DNA from: Actinomycetes bacterium | Lineage (GTDB): Bacteria; Actinomycetota; Actinomycetes; Streptosporangiales; Streptosporangiaceae | DNA: 34,076 nt | Assembly (NCBI GenBank): GCA_021792405.1 | Contig: JAJYUU010000048.1 | Coordinates: 1 to 34,076 of the forward strand | Direction of reading: 5' to 3' | Shown here: piece by piece, positions 15,565-22,985 of the stretch | How the letters are laid out: each line of letters starts with the position of its first letter | Position numbering within the stretch: position 1 is the stretch's first letter | The notes under the pieces: generated by a model | Database searches by the model: none | The model's input: the letters and a program-made list of their open reading frames with translations, nothing else | Told to the model about the DNA's origin: nothing | Program-made: the position numbers and the translations under genes

Positions 15565-18258
15565 ATGACGCGCTGGGCTCAGAATGTGGTCATGACGGCG
15601 GCCACTAGACGCGGTACCGGCAGGCGCGCTGCGCATGGCGGCGCGGATGGCCGGAGCGGCGAACCCGGCCCGGGTAGCCGCAGTGCAGACGGCCGGGAAG
15701 CGCCTGCCGTACCTCCGCTGCTGGAGATCCGCGATCTTGCGGTCAACTTCGGTCCCGTGCAGGCGCTCCTCGGCGTGGGACTGACAGTGCGGGAGGGCGA
15801 GGTGGTCGCCCTCGCCGGGGAGAACGGGGCCGGGAAGACCACGCTGATGCGCTGCATCGGCGGCGACATGGCTCCGCACGCGGGTGAGATCAAGCTCGGC
15901 GGCATGCCGCTGCAGCCCGACCCCGGCGCGCTGGCCCGCCAGGGCGTCAGCGTGCTCTGGCAGGACCTGGCGCTGTGCGACAACCTCGACATCGCAGCGA
16001 ACCTGATGCTGGGCCGGGAGCGGCGCACGCACCTGATGTCCGAGGTCAAGCTGCACACCGAGGCCAGCAGGCTGCTCGCGGACCTGGGCATCAGGCTGCC
16101 TGCTACCACCCGCGACATCCGGTCACTGTCCGGTGGCCAGCGCCAGCTCGTGGCCGTTGGCCGGGCGATCAGTCACCGGCCCCGGCTGCTGCTGCTTGAC
16201 GAGCCAACGGCGGCGCTCGGCGTGACCATGTCGAAGCTGGTCGAGGACCTGATCAGCGGGGTGCGCCAGCAAGGCACCTCGGTCCTGCTCGCGTGCCACG
16301 ACATCGACATGATGTTCCGGCTCGCTGACCGGATCGTGGTCCTCCGGCACGGCCGGGTAGTGGCCGAAGTCAGGCCGACCGAGGTGCATCCCGATGACGT
16401 GATCGCCCTGCTGTCCGGGCAGGACGCGGACTCGTCCGCACGCAGCCAGCTCACCAGGCTGCACGGGCTTACCGGCCGGCTCGTCAGCGCGGATCCCTCG
16501 TCCAGCCTGTCGCTGATCCTTTCCGCGCTCGGTGCGGCGCTCGGCAGCGAGCGGCTGTGCATCCACCTGGTCTCCGGTAGCGAACTGGCCTGCGCCGCCT
16601 CGCTCGGCCTCGCCGACCCGCTGCTGTCAGCCTGGTCCCGGCTGCCACAGGGCCCGGCTGGCGGGCCGGCCGGGATCGCAGCGGCGGCCGGCGAGCCGGT
16701 CATCGCCGATGACGTGCGGAGCGACAGCTGCTGGGCGCCGTTCGCGACTCTGGCCAGGTCCGCCAGGGTGGCCAGCTCATGGTCGGTACCCGTGCTCGGC
16801 CCGCAGGGGCTGGCCGGGGTGATCACGGTGTTCCGGTCGATGCGCGGCAAGCCGAAGCGGGACGACCTGGACCTAGTCACGCTGTACGCCGGGTACGCGG
16901 CCAGCGCGATCGAGCGGGATGGCCTGCTGGCCGAGGTCACCGCCAGGAACCGGGTGCTCGAGACGATCAGGGAGATGCTGGAGACGCTAGCTGGGCCGCT
17001 GCCGGTGAGCCAGAGCCTCGGGGTCGCGCTGCAGGCGCTGTGCCGGGGTTTGCAGGCTGACCAGGCAGCACTGGTGGTCCGTCGGCCCGGGCAGGAGCCG
17101 GTGCTGCGGGCCGTGGCCGGGAGGGCTGACCTGCGGCCCGCTAGCGCCGGCGATGACCTGGTCGCAACGGCGGCCGGCGTGCTGAGCCGGGCGCGCAAGA
17201 ACGACGTCGCAGTGCACGCGCCCGGCAGCCGCGGCCGGATGGTGACGGTGCCGTTCGCGGCGCCAGGCGGCGGCGCAGCGCTGGTGGTCTGCTGGCGCAC
17301 TACCGCGCAGCCGGCCGATGCCGGGGCGCTGGCCGAAGACGCCGCCCGCTCGCTGCAGCTTGCGCTGGAACGCGAGGAGGCGTCCGTCGCCCATCAGGAG
17401 GCACTTACCCTGCGCAGGTCACAGGAACTCCAGCGTGGTTTCCTGTCCAGGCTGAGCCATGAGCTGCGCACACCGCTGACGGCGATCCGCGGCTACGCCT
17501 CTAGCTTGCTGCAGCCGGACGTGACCTGGGATAGCGAGTCCCAGCACCGGTTCCTGCGCCGGATCGCGGCCGAGTCAGCCCGGCTCGGCCGGCTCGTCGA
17601 TGACCTGCTCGACTTCTCCGCGATCGAGTCAGGCATCCTGCGGCTGCAACGTGACTGGTGCGACCTGCCGCTCGTGCTGGAAGCCGCGATCGCGTGCCTG
17701 CCGCCCGACGTCTCACCGCCGGTGAAGGTATCCTGCGCGCCGGACCTGCCGGTGATCTGGGCCGATCATGACCGGCTGGAGCAAGTCTTCGTGAACCTGC
17801 TGGCGAACGCGGTCGGCCATAATCCGGCCGGGACTAACGTCCAGGTCAGCGCTGTCGCCAGGGCCGAGCACGTGGAGGTGACCGTGGCCGACGACGGACT
17901 GGGCCTTGGCCCGGATACGGCCAGGACGCGATTCGAGCCCGCCAGGCGGTGGCGTGGCCCGACCGCCGGCGCGGGCCTGGGGCTGTCCATCGCCAGGGGA
18001 ATCGTGACCGCGCACGGTGGCCGGATTGAGCTAGTTGCCCAGCCGCGCGGGACCTGCTTCCGCATCTGCCTGCCGATCGAGGCGGAGGTCGGCCTGGCGG
18101 CCCAGCCCGACCCGGATGGCCGGGCACTCCTCGCTCCAGCCAGCCCCGAGCCGGCCGTCGGAACCGGGCCAGCTGTCGGAACCGGGCCGGCCGTCGGAAG
18201 CGTGGCCGCGACCGCGGCCGGGCGGGCTCAGCTGACGGTGGGCGAGGGCGATGGCTGA
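15565..18258 (+). CDS. Fusion of sugar-type ABC ATPase, two GAF-like domains and a histidine kinase
   Basis: One 897-residue frame contains an ABC ATPase (about 52-285) with Walker A GENGAGKTT (85-93), Q-loop WQDLALCDNLD, signature LSGGQRQ (188-194), Walker B LLLLDEPTAAL and switch His245. It is followed by a GAF-like domain (about 300-450), a second one (about 465-605), HisKA with the phosphorylated His632 in LSHELRTPLT, and HATPase_c with N-box NLLANAV (744-750), DDGLG (776-780) and GAGLGLS (802-808). No membrane segment or signal peptide is visible, so it is cytosolic. The ABC part closely resembles the operon's own ATPase at 20512-21327. The C-terminus has three PAVGTG-like repeats. AGGTG precedes the ATG, and the response regulator overlaps the last 8 bases. 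I infer a kinase governed by an ATPase domain that may dock on the transporter. Confidence 0.93.
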   Translation: MTRWAQNVVMTAATRRGTGRRAAHGGADGRSGEPGPGSRSADGREAPAVPPLLEIRDLAVNFGPVQALLGVGLTVREGEVVALAGENGAGKTTLMRCIGGDMAPHAGEIKLGGMPLQPDPGALARQGVSVLWQDLALCDNLDIAANLMLGRERRTHLMSEVKLHTEASRLLADLGIRLPATTRDIRSLSGGQRQLVAVGRAISHRPRLLLLDEPTAALGVTMSKLVEDLISGVRQQGTSVLLACHDIDMMFRLADRIVVLRHGRVVAEVRPTEVHPDDVIALLSGQDADSSARSQLTRLHGLTGRLVSADPSSSLSLILSALGAALGSERLCIHLVSGSELACAASLGLADPLLSAWSRLPQGPAGGPAGIAAAAGEPVIADDVRSDSCWAPFATLARSARVASSWSVPVLGPQGLAGVITVFRSMRGKPKRDDLDLVTLYAGYAASAIERDGLLAEVTARNRVLETIREMLETLAGPLPVSQSLGVALQALCRGLQADQAALVVRRPGQEPVLRAVAGRADLRPASAGDDLVATAAGVLSRARKNDVAVHAPGSRGRMVTVPFAAPGGGAALVVCWRTTAQPADAGALAEDAARSLQLALEREEASVAHQEALTLRRSQELQRGFLSRLSHELRTPLTAIRGYASSLLQPDVTWDSESQHRFLRRIAAESARLGRLVDDLLDFSAIESGILRLQRDWCDLPLVLEAAIACLPPDVSPPVKVSCAPDLPVIWADHDRLEQVFVNLLANAVGHNPAGTNVQVSAVARAEHVEVTVADDGLGLGPDTARTRFEPARRWRGPTAGAGLGLSIARGIVTAHGGRIELVAQPRGTCFRICLPIEAEVGLAAQPDPDGRALLAPASPEPAVGTGPAVGTGPAVGSVAATAAGRAQLTVGEGDG

Positions 18259-18949
18259 GGCGGCTACGCGTGCGCTCGTGGTCGAGGATGACCCGAACAT
18301 CGTCGATCTGATCAGGTCGAACCTCGCTGTCCGCGGCTTCGACACGGTGGTGTCCGCAGATGGCCTGCGCGCGCTGCGGCTGCTGGAGACCGAGTCCCCG
18401 GACATCGTGCTGCTGGACCTGATGCTGCCCGAGATCGATGGATTCGAGCTCTGCCGGCAGATCCGGGAGCGGTCGTCCGTGGCAATCATCGTCGTCTCGG
18501 CCAGGGGCGGGGAACGGGACAAGGTCAGCGCGCTGAATGTCGGCGCCGACGATTACATGACCAAGCCGTTCAGCATCGAGGAACTGCTCGCGCGGATTAA
18601 CGCCACGCTCCGCCGGACCCGGCCCGCCGGGCTGCCGGCGGAGTCGGCGCCAGCCGTCATTAGCGTCGCCGACCTGGAGATCGACCTGGCCAGGCAGCAG
18701 GTCACCCGGGCGGGCGTCCCGGTACACCTGACCCCGACAGAGTTCGCCCTGCTGCGCGAGCTCGCGACCAACCGGGGCAAGCTGCTAAGCCACGCGCACC
18801 TGCTGCGGCGAGTCTGGGGCCATGGCTACGAGACCGAGACCGAGTACGTCCGGGTCTACATCAGGCGGCTGCGGGCCAAGCTGGAATCCGGCAGCACGCC
18901 GCTGATCGTCACTCAGCCGCGGGCCGGCTACCGGATCCTCGCGGACTGA
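18251..18949 (+). CDS. OmpR/PhoB-family response regulator
   Basis: The 232 residues comprise a receiver domain (8-120) with acidic pocket VVEDD (10-14), phospho-acceptor Asp56 in LLDLMLPEIDG and Lys105 in YMTKPF, plus a winged-helix DNA-binding domain (about 135-230: HLTPTEFALLRELATNRGK, then RRVWGHGYETETEYVRVYI and AGYRIL). The KdpE-like layout fits a DNA-binding regulator phosphorylated by the preceding kinase. Its ATG lies inside the kinase stop region (8-base overlap), so translation is coupled. The probable target is the transporter operon that begins about 220 bases downstream, though no operator has been proven. Confidence 0.96.
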   Translation: MAEAATRALVVEDDPNIVDLIRSNLAVRGFDTVVSADGLRALRLLETESPDIVLLDLMLPEIDGFELCRQIRERSSVAIIVVSARGGERDKVSALNVGADDYMTKPFSIEELLARINATLRRTRPAGLPAESAPAVISVADLEIDLARQQVTRAGVPVHLTPTEFALLRELATNRGKLLSHAHLLRRVWGHGYETETEYVRVYIRRLRAKLESGSTPLIVTQPRAGYRILAD

Positions 18950-19169
18950 TGACGAGAAGCCGAGCGTCCGGGACCGCTGCGCATCGCCTGACCTGCAGGT
19001 TTTCGTTTACGGTATTTTCACGAGGTTACCCGGATGTTAACGGAGCCGTTCATCGATCGCAGCCTAGTGTTTGCCGCGGAAGACGAATTGACCCCCACGC
19101 GGGAGCGCTCGCAGGGCCGTGAAGAGCCACTCATTGCCGGGCGTCCCGCTAACAGACGAGGTGGTTTTC

Positions 19170-20399
19170 TTGCGCTCAGTCTCCAAGGCCGTGGCCACTG
19201 TGGCCATCGCCAGCAGCGCGGCGCTGCTCGTCGCCGCCTGCGGCAGCAGTTCACCGGGCTCCTCGAGCAAGCTCAGTTCATCGCAGGTGCCGAAGCTCAG
19301 CTACACCGACTTCAACCTGAGCTTCTCGGCCATGTCCGCGATCAAGATCCTCGCCTCGCACGGTTCGGGCAAGATCGCTGCGATCCTGCCGGACACCGTG
19401 TCATCGACCCGGTACGTCGAATTCGACGCGCCGTACCTGGCGAAGGCGATGACGGCGGCCGGCCTGCCGAAGTCGGACCAGATCATCCAGAACGCGCAGG
19501 GCAGCGACGCGACCGAGTACGCGGACGCGCAGGCTGACATCACCAAGGGCGCGAAGGTCCTGATCATGGACCCGCTCGACCCGGCCACCGGCGCCAAGAT
19601 CGAGTCCTACGCCAAGTCGCATGGCGTGCCGGTCATCGACTACGACCGGATCACCCTGGGCGGCAGCCGCAAGTACTACGTCAGCTTCAACAACGTGTAC
19701 GTGGGCACGCTGCTCGGCCAGGGCCTGGAGAGCTGCATCACGTCGTGGGGCGTCAAAAACCCGAAGGTCATCGTGATGCGCGGCGACCCGACGGACAACA
19801 ACGCGACGCTGTTCGCCGACGGCTACGACGCGGTACTGGCGCCCAAGTTCGCCAGCAAGGCCTACACCGACGTGGCCAACCCGGCCGGCACCTGGACGCC
19901 GACCGTAGCGCTGACCGAGTTCCAGGCCGCCTACACCAAGAACCCGGACGCCAACGCGCTGCTCAGCCCGAACGACGAGAATGGTGCGCCGATCATCCAC
20001 TACCTGCAGACCAAGGGCGTCAAGCCGGACACCTTCCCGGTTACCGGCCAGGACGCCACCCTCACCGGTATCCAGAACATCATCTCCGGTTACCAGTGCG
20101 GCACCGTGTACAAGCCGATCTACCTGGAGGCGCAGGCGGCCGTCGCGCTGGCCATGTACCTGCGGGCCGGCATCACGCCGCCGTCCTCGCTGGTCAACGG
20201 AACGGTGAAGGACATTCAGGAGAACAACTTCCCGGTGCCTTCCATCCTGCTGACCCCTGAATGGGTCACCCCGCAGACCGTGCAGTCGACGGTGGTGAAG
20301 GACAACTTCGTGCCGGCTTCACAGATCTGCACGAGTGCATCGCCTGCCTCGGGCCTCCCGACGTACGCGGCCGACTGCACGAAGTACGGGATCTCGTAA
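19170..20399 (+). CDS. XylF-like sugar-binding lipoprotein of a CUT2 ABC transporter
   Basis: This is the extracellular substrate-binding subunit. From the TTG at 19170 (GAGGTGG 5 bases upstream) a 23-residue lipoprotein signal ends in LLVAAC with Cys24 as the lipidated residue. An ATG at 19119 would add 17 atypical residues. The mature part is a type-1 periplasmic-binding fold close to XylF: VIDYDRITLGG, then YYVSFNNVYVGTLLGQGL, RGDPTDNNATLFADGYDAVL, LSPNDENGAPI and TGQDATLTGIQ, and the telling YKPIYLEAQAAVALA. The likely ligand is xylose or another pentose, but the binding-site residues cannot be assigned here. It sits alone between a 220-base regulatory gap and a strong hairpin. Confidence 0.92.
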   Translation: MRSVSKAVATVAIASSAALLVAACGSSSPGSSSKLSSSQVPKLSYTDFNLSFSAMSAIKILASHGSGKIAAILPDTVSSTRYVEFDAPYLAKAMTAAGLPKSDQIIQNAQGSDATEYADAQADITKGAKVLIMDPLDPATGAKIESYAKSHGVPVIDYDRITLGGSRKYYVSFNNVYVGTLLGQGLESCITSWGVKNPKVIVMRGDPTDNNATLFADGYDAVLAPKFASKAYTDVANPAGTWTPTVALTEFQAAYTKNPDANALLSPNDENGAPIIHYLQTKGVKPDTFPVTGQDATLTGIQNIISGYQCGTVYKPIYLEAQAAVALAMYLRAGITPPSSLVNGTVKDIQENNFPVPSILLTPEWVTPQTVQSTVVKDNFVPASQICTSASPASGLPTYAADCTKYGIS

Positions 20400-20457
20400 T
20401 GAAACTAAGCGCTGACGGCCGGTCCCTGGCGGCCCGGTGGTAGCCAACAGCGCCGGG

Positions 20458-20495
20458 GACGGTGCCACGCCCGCAGCAGCGGGCGTGGCACCGTC
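20458..20495 (+). terminator. Strong 17-bp hairpin between binding protein and ATPase genes
   Basis: GACGGTGCCACGCCCGC (20458-20474) pairs perfectly with 20479-20495 around the tetraloop AGCA. There is no T-run after it. In ABC uptake operons a stem here commonly ends part of the transcripts or protects the upstream mRNA from decay, giving more binding protein than membrane parts. Confidence 0.7.
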
Positions 20496-20511
20496 CGTGC
20501 CCGGCGCGGCA

Positions 20512-21327
20512 ATGACCGGCACGCCGCTGCTCCAGTTGCGCGGCGTCGGCAAGGCATTCGGCCCGGTGCAGGCACTCACCGGGATCGACCTCGACATACC
20601 AGCCGGGCAGGTTACTGCCCTGGTGGGCGATAACGGGGCGGGCAAGACGACGCTGATCAAGTGCATCACCGGCATCCATGAGCCCAGCAGCGGCCAGCTG
20701 ATCTGGAACGGTCGGCCGGTGCACCTGCACTCACCCAAGGACGCTTCCAATCTCGGCATTGCCGCCGTCTACCAGGACCTGGCGCTCGCCGACAACCTGG
20801 ACATCGTGCAGAACATGCTGCTCGGCCACGAGAAGACGCACTTCGGCATGCTTGACGAGATCTCCATGGAGCTGATCGCCAAGCAGACGCTGAGGGATCT
20901 CTCGGTGACGACCGTCAGGTCGATCAGGCAGCCGGTCGGCTCGCTGTCCGGCGGGCAGCGGCAGGCGGTCGCCGTGGCAAAGGCCGTCATGCAGGAGGCC
21001 AGGCTCGTGATCATGGATGAGCCGACCGCCGCGCTCGGCGTCACCCAGACCGAACTGGTGCTGGACCTGATCACCACGCTGGCCAGCCGAGGGCACGCTG
21101 TGCTCGTCGTCTCGCACAACCTGATGGACGTCTTCCGGGTCGCTGACCGGATCGCGGTCCTGTACCTGGGCAGGCTCGCTGCGGTCGGTCCGGCGTCCGG
21201 ATTCGACTCGCAGTCTGTCGTCGAGTACATGACCACCGGTTCGGCCAGCCGCTATGGCAACGGAAGCGGCACCGCGTCAGCCGCCTCGACTGGCGCCGGG
21301 AGTGGCTCGGAGGGCCGACAGACATGA
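20512..21327 (+). CDS. Single-domain sugar ABC transporter ATPase (CUT2, XylG/FrcA-like)
   Basis: From the ATG at 20512 the protein has 271 residues and one ABC domain: Walker A GDNGAGKTT (39-47), YQDLALADNLD Q-loop, signature LSGGQRQ (145-151), Walker B LVIMDEPTAALGVT and switch His202 in VVSHNL. CUT2 importers usually carry two fused ABC domains. This one carries one, and the only other sugar-type ABC domain in the locus is fused to the kinase. The frame is open back to a GTG at 20437, but those 25 codons would be translated through the hairpin at 20458-20495, so the later ATG is preferred. No good Shine-Dalgarno sequence is visible. A Gly/Ser/Ala tail ends the protein, and its stop overlaps the permease start (ATGA). 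Confidence 0.9.
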   Translation: MTGTPLLQLRGVGKAFGPVQALTGIDLDIPAGQVTALVGDNGAGKTTLIKCITGIHEPSSGQLIWNGRPVHLHSPKDASNLGIAAVYQDLALADNLDIVQNMLLGHEKTHFGMLDEISMELIAKQTLRDLSVTTVRSIRQPVGSLSGGQRQAVAVAKAVMQEARLVIMDEPTAALGVTQTELVLDLITTLASRGHAVLVVSHNLMDVFRVADRIAVLYLGRLAAVGPASGFDSQSVVEYMTTGSASRYGNGSGTASAASTGAGSGSEGRQT

Positions 21328-22667
21328 CATCTACCGGAAATGAGGGGCCGGCCACGCAGGCGGCAGGGCCCGTGGCGGTAGCCGGCGCAGCCGACGAGCA
21401 GGTCGGGGCAGTTGGCACTGGCACAGGCACAGCGATCTCACCGGACCTGATGGTCAACTCGCTCAGCGAGTACGCCAGGCTCTGGCTGCGCCGCGTGCGC
21501 AGCGGCGAGAGCGGCGCGCTGCCGGTGATCATCGGATTGATAGCGCTGGTGATCTACTTCCAGGTCTCGCAGAGCACCTTCCTGTCGGCGAGCAATATCG
21601 CCAACCTGATGGGCCAGGCCGGCTGGATCATCACGATCGCCATGGCGCAGGCATTCATCTTGCTGCTCGGCGAGATCGACCTGTCGGTCGGGTTCAACGC
21701 GGCCATCGGCGGCACCATCACCATGTGGCTGGTGTCGATTAGCCATCCGTGGCCGACGGCAATCGCCATCGTTGCGGGCCTGGTCGTCTGCGCGGCCATT
21801 GCAGCCGTCGAGGGCCTGATCATCGTCTGGCTGAAGATCCCGTCCTTCGTGGTGACGCTGGCCGGCCTGCTCGGCCTGAACGGCGTGCTGATCTGGCTGT
21901 TCGACGTCTCCCACGCGGTCAGCATCGGCGGCACGATCGCCAACCACAACAACTTCATCAACGACATCGTGAACGGCAACCTCAGTGCCAGCGCCGGCTG
22001 GATCATCCTGATCGCGTCCGTGCTGCTGGGTGGCATCTTCATGATCACGCGAGACCGGCGCAGGGCGAGCAACGGTCTCGCCGCGCCGCCACTGGGCGTC
22101 ACCGTGCTCAAGCTCGGCGTGATGGCGGTGATCGGCGCGGCGCTGGTCTTCGTGCTCAACCTCAACCGTGCCGCGTTCGGCACCCTCGAGGGCGTTCCGT
22201 GGGTCGTCGTGGTCGTGCTCATGCTGCTGCTCGCGACGAGTGTGCTGCTGATGCGGACGAAGTTCGGCCGCTACATCTACGCGGTCGGCGGGAACGCCGA
22301 AGCGGCCAGGCGGGCCGGAATCAACCTGAACCGGATCAGGGTGCTGGCGTTCATGCTGGCCGGCCTGTTCGCCGGCATCACCGGCATCCTGTACTCGTCC
22401 TACCTTGGCTCGATGTCGGAGAACTTCCCTGGCGGCCAGTACGTGCTGTACTCGGTGGCTGGCGGTGTCATCGGCGGGGTCAGCCTGTTCGGCGGCCGGG
22501 GCCGGATGCTGGGCGCGGTGCTCGGCGGGTTTGTCGTCGCAGTTATCTACAACGGCGTCGACCTGCTCGGCCTCGGCGCGGCCGGGCAGTACATCTGGAC
22601 GGCCCTGGTGCTGCTGGCCGCGGTCACCCTGGACGCGCTGGCACGCCGGGGCAGCACTGCCAGGTAA
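21324..22667 (+). CDS. XylH-like sugar ABC transporter permease
   Basis: The 447-residue inner-membrane permease (BPD_transp_2 type) has about ten hydrophobic segments after a ~65-residue polar N-terminus. Family landmarks are SNIANLMGQAGWI, LLLGEIDLSVGF (the EIDLSVG motif), LKIPSFVVTLAGLLGLNGV, TKFGRYIYAVGGNAEAARRA, GINLNRIRVLAF and GGVSLFGGRGRMLGAVLGG. The EAARRAGIN segment is the probable coupling loop to the ATPase. It overlaps the ATPase gene by 4 bases and ends the operon. A degenerate FMN riboswitch copy begins 7 bases after its stop. Confidence 0.95.
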   Translation: MTSTGNEGPATQAAGPVAVAGAADEQVGAVGTGTGTAISPDLMVNSLSEYARLWLRRVRSGESGALPVIIGLIALVIYFQVSQSTFLSASNIANLMGQAGWIITIAMAQAFILLLGEIDLSVGFNAAIGGTITMWLVSISHPWPTAIAIVAGLVVCAAIAAVEGLIIVWLKIPSFVVTLAGLLGLNGVLIWLFDVSHAVSIGGTIANHNNFINDIVNGNLSASAGWIILIASVLLGGIFMITRDRRRASNGLAAPPLGVTVLKLGVMAVIGAALVFVLNLNRAAFGTLEGVPWVVVVVLMLLLATSVLLMRTKFGRYIYAVGGNAEAARRAGINLNRIRVLAFMLAGLFAGITGILYSSYLGSMSENFPGGQYVLYSVAGGVIGGVSLFGGRGRMLGAVLGGFVVAVIYNGVDLLGLGAAGQYIWTALVLLAAVTLDALARRGSTAR

Positions 22668-22673
22668 AGCCGG

Positions 22674-22738
22674 CTAGTTCGCGGAAGTACCTGCTCCGGC
22701 ACCGAACGGCAAGAGTCCGGACGGGAAGGCAGCAGGTG
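22674..22738 (+). other. Internally deleted copy of an FMN riboswitch
   Basis: Bases 22674-22699 match 25725-25750 (5' edge and P1 of the intact riboswitch) at 24 of 26 positions. Bases 22701-22738 match its 3' edge (25832-25867) at about 31 of 38 aligned positions. The central ~81 bases carrying P2-P5 are absent. P1 is still fully paired: ACCTGCT (22689-22695) with AGCAGGT (22731-22737), against ACGTGCT/AGCACGT in the intact copy, so one pair has swapped from G-C to C-G. It cannot form the FMN pocket. Confidence 0.75.
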
Positions 22739-22767
22739 GGGCAGCGCGTCGGCCTGCGGTCCGGGGC

Positions 22768-22781
22768 CTAGCTATAGCTAG
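22768..22781. promoter_or_regulatory. 14-bp perfect palindrome upstream of the ABC exporter genes
   Basis: CTAGCTATAGCTAG is an AT-richer perfect palindrome in G/C-rich flanks, about 200 bases before the permease start. It could be a dimeric repressor site. Nothing else in the sequence identifies a binding protein. Confidence 0.3.
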
Positions 22782-22985
22782 CGCCGGGGTCCGGGGCCGA
22801 GCGCTGCCTTCCTGAGCCGGACCGTGCGTGCACAGGGTTCTCGCAGCGGACCTCCATTTTCTCTCACGACCGTCCGAGGGTTCGCACAGGATCAGACGGC
22901 ATTATCGGGATCCAGCGCCGCGCCGGCTCGCGCTGCCAAGTCACCGGTGCTGCGGCCCGGTCGCCGACGTCCGGAGAGGATCCGC

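Noticed and set aside
20437-20511. GTG at 20437 as start of the sugar ABC ATPase
   Set aside because: The 25 extra codons run through a perfect 17-bp hairpin and lack family character; the ATG at 20512 leads straight into the ABC fold.
22674-22738. Treating the upstream RNA element as a working FMN riboswitch
   Set aside because: The P2-P5 region forming the FMN pocket is absent, so only the edges and closing stem remain.
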